A stretch of 64,000 nucleotides of DNA from Adiantum capillus-veneris. Its lineage: Eukaryota; Streptophyta; Polypodiopsida; Polypodiales; Pteridaceae. The notes under the pieces are model-generated. The model saw nothing but the letters and a program-made list of their open reading frames with translations, had not been told where the DNA came from and made no database searches. The translations under genes and the position numbers were made by a program. Each line of letters opens with the position of its first letter. The first letter of the stretch is position 1. Location: assembly GCA_014529385.2 (NCBI GenBank), contig CM043955.1, forward strand, positions 152,694,140-152,758,139, given 5' to 3'. Below are positions 11,759 to 22,800 of the stretch, piece after piece.

Positions 11759-12845
11759 CTAGGAGAAGTCCACTGCCAAATTGTATCCACTTTGGATATG
11801 TAGGCCAGCTAAAATAACATGCCCAAAATAGTTAATTTCTTCCTTCAAAAAATCACACTTAGATTCCTTGGCATATGATTGATTTGTTCGTAACAATTCG
11901 AACACCTGCCTCAAATGTTGTAAGTGTTCTTCTTCAGAAGCACTGTATACTAGAATGTCATCAAGAAAAACGATGACAGATTTGCCCAGGTACAGCTTCA
12001 AGACAACTATCCATAAGTGTCATGAATGTTGCAGGCGCATTAGTTAACCCAAAAGGCATAACCAAAAACTCGTAGTGTCCAAACCTTGTTCCACTTCTGC
12101 TAAGATAGTCAGCAAGCTGACATTTCACCTCAGCAGCTTCAGAGTAACTCATGCGGTAGGGTGGTTTACTGATAGGTTTATTCCCTGCAACCACATCGAT
12201 GCTATGTTGCACCGATCGTGTCGGCGGTAATCCTGATGGCAAATCTTTAGGAAAAACATCGTGAAATTTCTTTAATAAAATTTTTAAATCACTAGCAACC
12301 TTTGCTTGTTGGGAAGTAGCCATTGGTGGAAATGATGAGAGAGAAGCATGCGGCGTTGAGAAATGTTCAACAAATTCAATGTTAGAGAGAAAATGAGACA
12401 ATGAGTAGCACAATAAAACTTGATCTATTTCATTATTAGAAATGAGCTGTATAATCTCACATATCAGTGGTAGTGAAGAAGGTACATCCTTCTCTCCTAA
12501 CAACAACACATGTGCGCCATGGGATTCAAACATTGAGCTGTTGTGCTCATAGCTACGCTTCAGTGATGGTCCTAAGCTATGCAACCACTCCCTACCAAGG
12601 ACCGCGTCTGCCCTCTCCATGTTCATAACTTGAAAATCCAAGGATGTGGAGTAGCCTTGTACTTCCAACATACAGCTCAGACTTGAGTATCCCAGACTTT
12701 CGCATCATGTCCATTCATCATTGCTACCTTGTAGTGGTGGGTACTCGGAGTTTAAGGCAATTGAGTTTTTTCACCAATCCATAATTAATGAAACTGTGAG
12801 TAGCACCATCATCTACCAAGATGCGCACCTTGTGCCCTTGCAGAG
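11759..12845 (-). pseudogene. Chromovirus B protease and reverse transcriptase
   Basis: About 12720-12845 encodes LVDDGATHSFI, the retropepsin loop with DDG in place of the usual DS/TG. After stops, 11961-12671 holds the RT N-terminus ([11 protein letters not shown]) and [20 protein letters not shown]; 11759-12001 holds [12 protein letters not shown], the catalytic F-L-D-D box. Between LADYL and [12 protein letters not shown] the conserved stretch with the [13 protein letters not shown]-type motif is missing, a deletion of roughly 80 residues. RT is therefore inactive even without the stops. Confidence 0.8.
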
Positions 12846-14031
12846 ATCCATGCATGGTACTAATTCATGTGGTCTGAAGGTCTGTTGCCACATGGAAGCT
12901 GTGAGACAGCATTCATGCACCACTTCGGTGTGTGTTACTTCCACTATAGAGACTCTTGAGGAAGACTCAAGAGGCAACAGCTGCACCATGTGCACTGCTT
13001 TCTCCTTGCCATGAGCTGTAGATTTCCCCTTGGGACAATCCTTTTTGCCATGATCGCTTCCCAAGCATTGACAACATAATTTCTCTTTCTTAGCCTTATC
13101 AAAGTCCTCAAGAGAGAGAGGACCTGTGGACCCCTTGGGTTTTTTAGCTGCTTCAGAATTGGCTACTATAAATTTCCTTTTATTGTGCCCATACAGTGTG
13201 CGTGTATTACCATGTGTATTAGCAGGCACGTGATTATTATGTGATTTCTTTTCATTTAGATCATCATGAATGTGTGCTTTCACTATGGCTTCCTCAAGTG
13301 TTTTAGGGTCTTGAGTCTTGACGTGCTTCTTAAGCTCTGGCGTCAAACCGCGGATAAACCCACGTACTTGCTGAAAGGTGTCTAGTCCTTCCAACTTGAG
13401 GATAAAATCCCAATAGTGAGATATATATTCAAGTAATGATGGGTATTGGCACATGGAACACGTGGCCCAAGCCGTCCAATTCCGATCTGCCTCATTTGTA
13501 GGCAAAAATTCTTTGTGAAACATAGCCTCAAAGGTTTCCCAACTCTGTGGTACGATATTCTTCTCCTTGAGAGACATCCACCACTTGTAGGCCTTGCCTT
13601 CCAGAGTTAAGCTTATTTGTAGTGCTCTGACTGCATCCGAAGTACACCGTAAGGCGTGAATTCCATCCCACTTGCTGAGAAAGAAATTCACTCCATCCTT
13701 ATTGCGATCTCGATCTTCTCCCTTAAAAGTCGGTGGTTTGGTGTTTTTCAACAACTCATTCACCTCCTTGGCAGTGAGAGTGTGCAAAGAATCTGGAGAT
13801 GGACCGTGTCCATGATCAGCAGGGCCTTGCCCCTGAGTAGTAGTTTGCTCATGCATGTGTGTGGCAATAGGGCCCTTGGCTTGCTTGCTGCGTAAGTTGT
13901 ATCACTAATGTAGATAATTTAGTGACGTTTTCATTTAAAGATGCAAAATTTCCTTCCATTACTAATATGCGTGTCTGAAGTGCACAGAATTCTTGAATAT
14001 CAAGCAGTTCATATGCGTCGTCACCCGCCAT
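12813..14031 (-). pseudogene. Chromovirus B gag
   Basis: The start is probably ATG at 14031 (MAGDDAYELL), with a shift near 13850 into a 347-residue frame (12813-13856). That frame has a capsid-like retrotransposon gag domain (residues about 70-190, with YKWWMSLKEK and FLPTNEADRNW) and one canonical zinc knuckle, CQCLGSDHGKKDC (C-X2-C-X4-H-X4-C), near residue 265. The protease begins where this frame ends. Gag would form the particle and bind RNA. One frameshift separates the first 60 residues from the rest. Confidence 0.8.
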
Positions 14032-14899
14032 AGCATCGTGGGCACTCTCCGTGAGAGCATATCCGGCTGCGAGCCATCACAGGCAAGATCAGGCGTTTGA
14101 TGCTCGAAATCAAAAGTCATATTAATATCCAAATCCATGGCAACATTGTGCAGTGGAATGATCTGAAGGAAAAATACCTTGAGTCGAGGAAAAATAATCC
14201 CGTAGTCGTAATTGGCACCACAAACGGCAATTAGCCGTGCTAATTATGTTGTTGTAATCAATCCACAAAGCCAACCGTGTGGGTACCCTGCTTTGACACG
14301 TCGTAGTCGAATCCGTTGCAATTGTTATTGCTTTGATATAATTGACTCTATGAATACGGTCGCCAATGAATCCCTTTGAAAAAATTATCAACTTGGTGAT
14401 TTTTTGCACACAGCACGCAGGGTAGTATCTTCGTTGATCATAGCCGAGTATGTGGTCACAGTGTGTGATTATCCTGGGTCCGAAGCTGCGATGCGACCTG
14501 CTTGATGCGATGTGGGTACTCGCCCTTAGGTGACTTTAAGTCCTAAGGCCAAGGGCCTTAGGTGTTTTGGATGTGAACACAAAGCTCACAGAGCTATGGC
14601 CGTCGAGCAGACAGCGCGCAAGGCAAGCGGAGTTGAGCCTGAGCGAGGTGATGAGAACCGGGCGCCGCCCCCGTGTCGAGATTTTCTCAACGCACCGTGG
14701 AGCTCCTGTTGAGCCCTTCACCGGTCAATTTGTTGCACCTTCTCGTGGCGGCTCCTCCTTCTCAAGCCCCCCTGCACACGCTCTTTGACCTTGCCTTCAT
14801 CCCTTAGCAAGAGAAAGTCTCCATGGCATGCAACATGCAAAAGCTTTCTTTGGCTTAGAATCGTCGCCACACCCTCCTTTCCCAAAAAAAGCAACTTGG
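14032..14899 (-). other. Leader of chromovirus B; no gene
   Basis: Between the PBS and gag. Small open frames on both strands overlap each other and show no domain. Confidence 0.6.
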
Positions 14900-14911
14900 C
14901 TCTTGATACCA
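14900..14911 (-). other. Primer-binding site of B (initiator Met tRNA)
   Basis: Minus strand TGGTATCAAGAG, one base from the 5' LTR. Plant initiator-Met PBSs usually read TGGTATCAGAGC, so the match is strong with a small change near the end. Confidence 0.85.
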
Positions 14912-14912
14912 G

Positions 14913-15073
14913 TGTAATGCCTAGGGGAGACTAGATCGTGGAATCTGCCTCCCAACCTCCCACTATATAGGCCAAGCTCCTAACCCTTTGCCCTAGCTAG
15001 ATTCCCTTTCCACATTGCCTAGTCCGGCCCTTGGCCCAGTCCAAGACTCCCTGGCCTTACCCTTGTCCTAACA
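14913..15073 (-). repeat. 5' LTR of chromovirus B (161 bp)
   Basis: Pair of 9461-9621. Followed on the plus strand by ATTGT, the right target duplication. Confidence 0.9.
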
Positions 15074-16372
15074 ATTGTGGTTGTGGAGCATAGGTAGCTG
15101 AAACAATGAGAGGGTAGGGACTACATGAGTACGAGGACCTATAGGTATATACGATTGGTACACACTTGTAGGTACTGTTGCATTGAGCTACCATGTAGTG
15201 GTGCTTTACTAACAAATGAGATCCATGGTATGTTTCTTGGCATGCCCATCATTGGGGTAGGCATGGTAGTCGTGGTGTCATCAAGGGAAAGGTGAGCTAG
15301 ACTTGGAAAAGTAAAGCTATCACTGGTGGGCTCAGATTGGACTGAGACCCCTGGCAAAACAACATATGGGGGATCCATCGGACTTACCGAGGGAGTCTCC
15401 ATTTGCGATAAGGTTGGTTGTTTAGCCTTCCCTGTATCCAAGAATCTCATGAGACCCGTTGAAGGCATATGGATCCCCTTGTTCTACCTCTCTAGCTCAA
15501 TAACCCTATGGATGACCTCACAAACTCTTTGTTGTTGATCCTCCACACTAGTAGGACCCGTTGTGGATTGTAGGACATCTAACCAACCCACATGATAGGT
15601 GTGACATGTGTATAGGTTGGTTAGAGTTTTTGTTTGTAGTTCGTACTCCCAGTTCTCATGTAAGAACGCTCCATCTAGGATTGAGGTGCTAGGGGTGTCC
15701 TTTGAACTGGATGCAATGTGGGTCTCTATGGGTTGACCCTTAGTGGTCGCTAATTCAGGAGCACTCAATTGCTCTCCTTGCAATGATATTGACATAGGAG
15801 CTTTCGCTTTTAACTCTCTTTGTTGCTCCACCTTGAGTAATCTCTCAATTTCCTTTTCCCTAGCCGCAATGATATATGGCTCAACCTCTTGCACTTCGGC
15901 AAGGCTTCTACCATCAGGTAATATGACCTCAGAGGGGAATAGCTCTGAAGAGTCAGGGGGTGCAGTGTATGGAGTATTCACGTGCACACTCTCTAAGAGC
16001 ATAGGGTCTACGTTGGTCATGAATGGCGAATTTACTTCCCCACCCCCCTCATTTACATCATTAGCTCCATGTTCGGAGCAAGTGGCTCTACCAAAGGTTT
16101 CCTTCAAGCTGCTAAGCACGCTCGGCCCGAACCGTGGACCCATAGCATGCATGTCTTGGCTTGAGCTATCGGGGATTAGGCATTGGGAAACCCTCCATGA
16201 CGTCGTAGTCAGAGGAAGAGTCACTAGCCGCTATGTTTGGGTCTTGGTTTGTACTACCTTGGGTGCCCGTCGAGGGCCCGGAACCTAAGGTAGGTCGATA
16301 TTGAGAACTTGCGTAAGTCAAAATGCTCTCTGCTTGCTTGGCCTCTAACACACGACCAGAGCACAAATGCAT
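15074..16372 (-). pseudogene. Element A gag, N-terminal half
   Basis: Minus-strand frames 16166-16372, 15484-16224 and 15139-15468 form the N-terminal region of A's gag. It has an acidic Ser/Thr/Pro-rich part, a short charged helical stretch (EIERLLKVEQQREL, near residue 120 of the middle frame) and no recognised domain. A frameshift lies near 15150 before the junction with chromovirus B. Beyond B the frame continues into 9136-9455. The best upstream Met is at 16372, about 1.26 kb from the PBS. Confidence 0.55.
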
Positions 16373-16479
16373 GTTCCTTTGTCACCCTACAAGCATCGGC
16401 AACAAATAACCTCGAAGGTTAACTGGTTACTTTTTTAGGCGTCCGTTTTCACTCGTTTTTTGATGTTTTTTAATGTTTT

Positions 16480-17160
16480 TAATGTTTTTTAATGATCGGT
16501 TTTTGGATTAGAGCATGTGATAGCTTGAAACGAGTGTATTGCTCAGGGGGTTGTGGTGTGCTTTACAGCACAGCTTTTGGTTACACCGAAGCTCCGTTGG
16601 TCCTCAAAAAGGTCGGTGTTTACCTACACGTAAGGCTAAAATACGTAATTTTAAAGGGAGACTGAAGCCTGAACCTGAGCGTGGATTGGGGCTTGGGTCT
16701 AGGGGATATTCCCAAGTTTTTTAATGTTTTTTAATGATCAATTTTTGGATTAGAGCATGTGATAGCTTGAAACGAGTGTATTCCTCAGGGGGTTGTGGTG
16801 TGCTTTACAACACAGCTTTTGGTTACACCGAAGCTCCGTTGGTCCTCAAAAAGGTCGATTTTTACCTACACGTGAGGCTAAAATACGTAATTTTAAAGGG
16901 GGACTGAAGCCTGAACCTGAGCGTGGGCTTGGGCTTGGGTCTAGGGGCTTGGGCTTGGGTCTAGCTTGAAACGAGTGTATTGCTCAGGGGGTTGTGGTGT
17001 GCTTTATAGCACAGCTTTTGGTTACACCGAAGCTCCGTTGGTCCTCAAAAAGGTCGATTTTTACCTACACGTGAGGCTAAAATACGTAATTTTAAAGGGG
17101 GACTGAAGCATGAACCTGAGCGTGGGCTTGGTCTTGGATCTAGGGGATATTCCCAATCCC
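16480..17160 (-). repeat. Tandem repeats in the leader of element A
   Basis: Three copies of a unit starting CTTGAAACGAGTGTATTGCT on the plus strand at 16523, 16766 and 16965 (spacing 243 and 199 bp). Each unit holds a short hairpin, GTGCT-TTAC-AGCAC (copy 2 reads AACAC and loses a pair), and a near-palindrome TAAAATACGTAATTTTA. The array lies between PBS and gag, so it would be in the RNA leader. Confidence 0.85.
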
Positions 17161-17630
17161 GGTCCTACCTTTAAAATTTTATTTTATTTTTTATGTTTTT
17201 ATTTTTTTGGGATAAGGTTGTCGCGGCCGCGCTGTGCGTGAGCACACACACACCTAACCTACCTACTTACAACTAATATAGCTATTGTTACACACTAACA
17301 CACTACTACAGAAACTCATTAGCTAACAGAACTACTTACTGTACTTTACACAAAACTAACATTCTGGATCTACTACCTTAATCCTAACACCTTATCACAC
17401 AGAAAACACCTTATGAACAAAGAAAACACCTTAATCCTAACACCTTATCACACAGAAAACGCCTTATGAACAAAAAAACATAGTACCTTTCAATTCCTTA
17501 TTAACAAAACAATTCACATCAACAAAATAAACTCCTTCTCAACACACACACCTTCCTTCTCTACCTTTCCTACATTTCAAAATGCACTATAAAGTAGCAT
17601 AGAGTGCTACTCAAGCTTAATGCAAGGCAT
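17161..17630 (-). other. Leader of element A next to the PBS; no gene
   Basis: AT-rich. The phrase ACACCTTAATCCTAACACC and neighbouring bases occur twice (about 17375-17415 and 17425-17460), a short direct repeat of about 50 bp. No coding potential seen. Confidence 0.6.
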
Positions 17631-17648
17631 TCCCCGAGAGCGGTGCCA
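17631..17648 (-). other. Primer-binding site of element A
   Basis: Minus strand TGGCACCGCTCTCGGGGA, four bases from the 5' LTR. It resembles the TGGCGCCGTTGCCGGGGA-type PBS of Athila/Tat-lineage elements. Element F has a related site at 29675-29691. Confidence 0.6.
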
Positions 17649-17652
17649 AAAA

Positions 17653-17895
17653 TATGCGCGTATGTCACACGTGTCAATGCAAAGGACTTGCCGATACACT
17701 GTGTGTGAGCCACAAATGGCTCCAAGCACACAACTAGACTAATCTAACAAGCTCAAGATAGCAAGGGTGTTTCACTCATGGCCCTACGCTCGCCTTCGTT
17801 GAGGATTCCTCGTCGCGAAGAAGAAGGAGCCACCGTTGCGCCACGCTCAACCGCTTCGTCGCACCACCATGCCGTCGTCGCAATGCTCGATCGCG

Positions 17896-17977
<82 letters not shown>

Positions 17978-18280
17978 TACACACACACACAAGGAGATGA
18001 AGAAGAAGAAGATAGAGATGGAGCAGAGCACTCTTCAATTGCACAAATGAAAGAATGAATGAATTTTAGATTTAGGTGACTTTTATATGAGCTTGCCCCA
18101 TTCACACTTGGGTGCCCATACTTAGCCAACTAAGCCTTGAATGTTCCAGTTAGAGTGCACCTCTCATCGGTGATCGCTCTTACCCTTTTCCTATTGGACC
18201 AACAAGCCCGGTACCTGACTCTACCAAATAAATAATACGGCTTCCGTTGTACGTGATAGGAATGTGCATGAGGATTAACA
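17653..18280 (-). repeat. 5' LTR of element A
   Basis: Pair of 1966-2575. TATA-like TCATATAAAA on the minus strand at 18081-18090, then a CT/CA microsatellite about 100 nt further into the transcribed part. Ends TTAACA on the plus strand at 18280, followed by ATCTC. Confidence 0.8.
17898..17991. repeat. (CT)n then short (CA)n in LTR A
   Basis: About 38 CT dinucleotides, GTATA, then about 7 CA. The other LTR has about 18 CT and 20 CA at the same place, so the tract changed length independently after insertion. Confidence 0.9.
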
Positions 18281-18429
18281 ATCTCTTTTATTAAGGGACT
18301 GAGTTTCCTCCTTGAAAAGAAGCAAACCGGAAATAATAGTCGAATATTTGAATTTGCAAGATTTTTGAACTACATTCTCATGTATTTCACCATTTTTTCT
18401 TCCCTTTACCATGGTTTTCTCATTTAGTG

Positions 18430-18456
18430 TTTGTATATATATATGTGTTTGTGTGT

Positions 18457-18487
<31 letters not shown>

Positions 18488-18545
18488 AAATAAATAAATA
18501 TATGTATGTGTGTATATATGTATATGTATAGAATTTACTAGAATT
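18430..18545. repeat. (TA)/(TG)n low-complexity tract
   Basis: Alternating TATA, TGTG and TATG runs, including about 13 TG dinucleotides. Positions 18281-18650 show nothing coding. Confidence 0.85.
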
Positions 18546-18654
18546 ATGCAAAGTGAAGCTTCTCAACCATTGCAATGTCGTTGAACTGAACTGACACGAA
18601 TCCTTTTGCTATATATTGGGTGAACATTATGGAGCCGTGCTGATTCAAAACTAA

Positions 18655-19151
18655 TGGACTGCAGAGCCAGTTATACTGAGCTCAATTCTATTGGGAACTC
18701 TCCCCATAAACCCGAAGACCATAGTGGAATTTGCAACCTTCGCAAGTTGTCTTTTCACAATGGCAGGGGGAACAACCACCGTAACGGCATCTTCTACCTC
18801 GACACGCTACGAAAGCCACTTCTCTGGTGCTTGGAAAGCTCTGTCCCCTTTGGCCACTTCAGCAGCATCCTCCTGTATCGTCGAATCTTCACGCGTCCTT
18901 TTGTTCAATGACAGTGCACAGAGGATTGACGCTAGGTATTTTTCCACCTGCGTCTTTCTTTGTTTCAGTTCCTCTTTACTCAGATTAGTAAGGGAGCTTT
19001 GACCGCTATCATCGGCACCCGGTTTCACAAAGTCGATAGCCTTTGGAGCATCGGGCTGCTCTCTGCATGCCACTACTTCGGCGCAGGACGGCTTAGAGGA
19101 GCTCGCCATGGCGTGGTGAAAGGCCTCACTAACACCCCCCCTTCTATTCAA
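18655..19151 (-). pseudogene. Unidentified protein fragment, possibly LINE-type gag
   Basis: The minus-strand frame 18807-19151 likely starts at an internal Met (MASSSKPSCAEVVA). It ends at a TGA, after which the same frame runs on without stops for about 50 residues (RVEVEDAVTVVVPPAIVKRQ, then FGFMGRVPNRIELS). A long frame interrupted by one stop suggests a decayed gene. The pattern of a hydrophobic strand then F-G-F-M-G-R-x-P recalls the DUF4283-type N-terminal domain of plant LINE gag-like proteins, but the resemblance is weak. Confidence 0.35.
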
Positions 19152-19265
19152 AACTTAATCCAAGCATTTCATATCATTTTTGTTTAGGATTGGAGGGACT
19201 CAAGCGACAATGTGACAGGAGGTGGAGAAAGAAAAAAGAAAGATGTAGTGGGAGAGAGATCGATA

Positions 19266-19299
<34 letters not shown>

Positions 19300-19404
19300 G
19301 AGAGAGAGAGAGAGGGGGGGGAGGGGGGGGGGGGGGAGATGACAAAACTGTGAGGGAGAGAGGGGAAGTGTATTGTTTTTTTAATAAGAAAGACGTGCTC
19401 ACTC

Positions 19405-19445
<41 letters not shown>
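19266..19445. repeat. Poly-G/GA block and (CT)n
   Basis: G32-like run (19266-19299), GA run, further G runs to 19336, then (CT)n from about 19405 to 19445 followed by CCTTGCCCCCCC. The right edge matches, inverted, the block at 1590-1767. Confidence 0.85.
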
Positions 19446-19448
<3 letters not shown>

Positions 19449-19888
19449 TGCCCCCCCTTCTCGGCAAGATATAAGAAGTGATTTGGAAGATGGGATGCAT
19501 TACACTCGCTACATGATGCCTAAATACCCTTTGGTATACGCTCTTATTGGAGTTGAGCATTTGCACTTGAAGTTCCTGTCATGTAAGGTGAGTGCTTGGG
19601 AGAAATAAAGGAAGAGTGCCTAATGCAAATGCCAATTATGGAACACTCTATATGCTTACAAGAAATTTTTCAAACAGAAGCATGTAGTGTAAGAGATGGA
19701 GTTGATGGGTGCTTCAAGGAACAAATGTAGCACATGTGACATCAAAGGACGTTTCAATAGCTTCCACGTTTCCAAGAAGAGTTTTTGATGTAGAAGCTTC
19801 TCCACTCATTCCTCACTGTGTTGAGTGCATGAGTGTACACTGCTCGTGCAAACAGAAATCGAGAACATCTCGGTGAGGACAGGAAGAA

Positions 19889-22800
19889 AATCATGGAAAG
19901 CCAAAAGGGATAAAATGGTAGCAAAGAGGCTACAGGAGAAAGTTGCTTTGGAAACTGAACTCAATCAAATAAAAGAATAGCTTAGACAAGAGCAAGAAAG
20001 CAAGAAAAATGCAAAGGGACCTAAAGAGTCAAAGACTAACTCGAGAGGTTCAGTATTGGTCGAAAAAGTCTTTGAACCTTTGGATGCGATCTTAAAAGCT
20101 TATGATGCTAGGATAGAACCCAATCAAACCCAAGAGGATAGATGGTTGACGTATCCTCATCCAGGGTATGAAAAAGAGAGGTTGCAAATGTGCAAGGAGC
20201 TCATCCAAAAGGCCCAAGCTCTTATGGAACCACATGTTCTAGATGCTCCAAAAATGGAGGTGCTAATCCGTGAAAAAGTCCAAGAATTGGAGAGCCATGG
20301 TATTGTACACAAAGATCAAGAAGATCCGGGTGTTGAGGCACCTTTAGATACAAGGGAAGTAGCCAATACCACAGGTGGGGGTGGGCTCACAAGCAGTGAT
20401 GCTAATTCCTGAAGTGGAAGAACAATGGCCACAGGATCTATGGGAGGATATCCAAAACAAAAAAGATGGAAGTGCAACACTTTAGTCAGCTCCTATCAAT
20501 GAGATCCACCTCAAACATGAGCTCTACCCAAATGATATCCGATCATTGTATGGTGATGCAGGTACGGAGATATCGGAAGACAACAAACCTTAGTCATTGA
20601 AGACGTTACCTTCATTCATTCGCAACCACAAAACCAGATCAGAAGTATAAAAATTACCATGTCAATGGAAGGCTGATCCTAAGATGATGGATACCAAAAC
20701 TCTTCATGAGCTGATGTTGTCCCCTATCCATTGTACGCTAACTCTATCTGAGTTACTGCATATAAGACCTCATCTTTGGGAAGAGGTGGAATTTTTTCTT
20801 GGAGAAAATAGGGATGATAATTCCACCACCAATTGTTTCTCCAAAAACACTTAATAACCAAACCTCAAAACAAACTAGACATGAGCCAATACCACTGAAC
20901 CAGGTAGGAGACTATTGTGAAGGAGAAGAAGGAAACATGACCTTGCCTATGGAGTACAAGGACGTAAAAGTGGTAGCGATATTGGATAGTGGAGTCGGAA
21001 TTGCCATAGACACCAAAGCAATGTGGAAAAAAATGGGAAAAACCTGCTCTAAGGAGAACTAGAATGAAACTTCAACTAGCGGATGGGTACCTGGAGAGAC
21101 CTATTGGCATTTTGGAGCAAATCGTAGTAACTTCTTGTAGAATCGCATACAAACACACGTTTGCTATTATTAATTTTGATGATAGCAGCAATTTCGATAT
21201 CATATTGGACAGATTGTTTATGCGTCAGCTCAAAATGGTACAAGATTGGGGTTACAACTGTATCTACCTAAGAAACAAGGATGTCACTACGAAGATCAGT
21301 GTCAAAGATCAAAATGGTACAAGATTGGGGTTACAACTATATCTACCTAAGAAACAAGGATGTCACTACGAAGATCAGTGTCAAAGATCATAGTTATAGA
21401 GATGTAGAAAGAACCACAGGGGAAGAATTAAACTACACAGCTGAAGAGGAAAATGAGGCTACATGATTGCAAAGCAAAGCACATATTTGGAAGTATGGAG
21501 CTCTCGAAAGTGTAAGTCTTAGAAAGGAAAATTGCATCCTAGAGCATTCAGTAGAAGATGAAGCTTACATCAAAGAACCATTTCCAGAGGAGTTATTTGA
21601 ACCTTTTTGGATGGGGTCAAATATTGGCAACTCTTGATGTATGTGTAAATGAGGCAACCATTACCAAATTTTGCGGTGAAGATGGCTATGATACTTATTT
21701 ATGATAAGGGTGTTGAAGGAAACTATCAAGGTTTGTGAGTGTGAAAGCAGAAAAAGTGAGACAAATGGCTACGTCATGGGGCATGATACCAAAGTGAACA
21801 TGAAGGAAGCAAAGCAACCACGAGAATATGTCATCATTGACATACCCAAAGAATAAAAAAAAGCTATTTCAAAGAAGCCAACTCCAGAAAAGGTGCAAAT
21901 GAAAGCAGATGAAGGAGCAAAGTTTCCAAGTTCAACGTTAAATGTTCAACAAACGCAAGATCAAAAGAAGAACAAGGACAAGGAAAAAGATCGATTGTCT
22001 CCTACGATGATCAAATTCAGCATATGCGGAGAAACAAGACGCAAAATCACTTGTGCAGCTGTGATAGATCCAAAAGCGACAAAGAATCTTATGACTTATG
22101 GAACATGGATCATGATGGGAAAGCCACAAATCGCAGAGCTAGAGAATATTGTGTACACAAGTTTCAAAATGTCAATTCTTAGCTTTGGAGTGGCAGAAGG
22201 TGTACTGAGGAGTATAAGGATACTTTCCACATAATCAACTCCCATCATATCAAAGAGAGTCTGATTCTGACAGAAAGTTGGAGGAACATCTTCTTTCAAC
22301 CACAAGGAAAATCTTCAACAACAACACCATCAGAAGTCCCGAAAGAACCTCAAATCCATGCGAAGAAGTAAATTGCCAACCATTGCGGAAAAAGGTAAAG
22401 CAAAGGTAAACATTGAAGCATATAAACCCCGCAAGACGAATTTACCCTCAACGAGCTTCCATCAAACTTCCCATGAAGCCTCTACATCAAGAGCTAAACC
22501 ATCGACAATGCAATGGAAACCAAAGCAAAAAGTCTACCAACCAAAGTTTCCATCACAAAAAATAATCAAGAAGAAGCCAAATAATGTCAACCAAGTGTTG
22601 GTATCCAAAGAGCACATCAAAGTCAAAGACCCAGTTTGGATACATGAAGCACAAGTTCAACCACAACAACAAAAGGTGACAGGGTGGGTAGCTCATGGCT
22701 ACTTCTAAGGAAACACTAATGTTTGGGCCAAAAAGCCTAAAGTAACAGCCAGGACCTTCTCACCTCAACCAACAAGTTCTACAAAGAACAAGCCAAGCTA

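Larger units (their letters stand above)
9461..15073 (-). mobile_element. Chromovirus B, Ty3/gypsy, complete but decayed
   Basis: Two 161-bp LTRs (TGTAATGCC...CTRACA on the plus strand) flank an internal region with, on the minus strand, an initiator-Met PBS, gag, protease, RT, RNase H, integrase, a C-terminal chromodomain and a polypurine tract, in the order of a plant chromovirus. Flanks are GTTGT (9456-9460) and ATTGT (15074-15078), a 5-bp duplication with one change. At 5,613 bp with very short LTRs it resembles compact chromovirus clades such as Reina, but clade needs a tree. Multiple stops and an RT deletion make it non-functional. It is nested in the gag of element A. Confidence 0.9.
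1966..18280 (-). mobile_element. Outer LTR element A (gag-protease, no pol found)
   Basis: Direct repeats of about 610-628 bp bound the element. On the minus strand the LTR opens TGTTAA and ends near TGCACA. The flanking 5-bp duplication is ATCTA (1961-1965) against ATCTC (18281-18285). A primer-binding site (17631-17648) and polypurine tract (2576-2587) sit just inside the correct LTRs, fixing minus orientation. The coding part holds gag with two zinc knuckles and a retropepsin, but I find no reverse transcriptase, RNase H or integrase belonging to it. Of the 16.3 kb, 5.6 kb is chromovirus B and 1.3 kb is the TTAA element, leaving about 9.4 kb. The PBS resembles those of Athila/Tat-lineage Ty3 elements; lineage assignment is inference. 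It is probably a non-autonomous element needing pol in trans. Confidence 0.75.

Noticed and set aside
17753-18129. Frames of 90-117 residues in LTR A
   Set aside because: Driven by the CT tract; the paired LTR has different frames at the same place.
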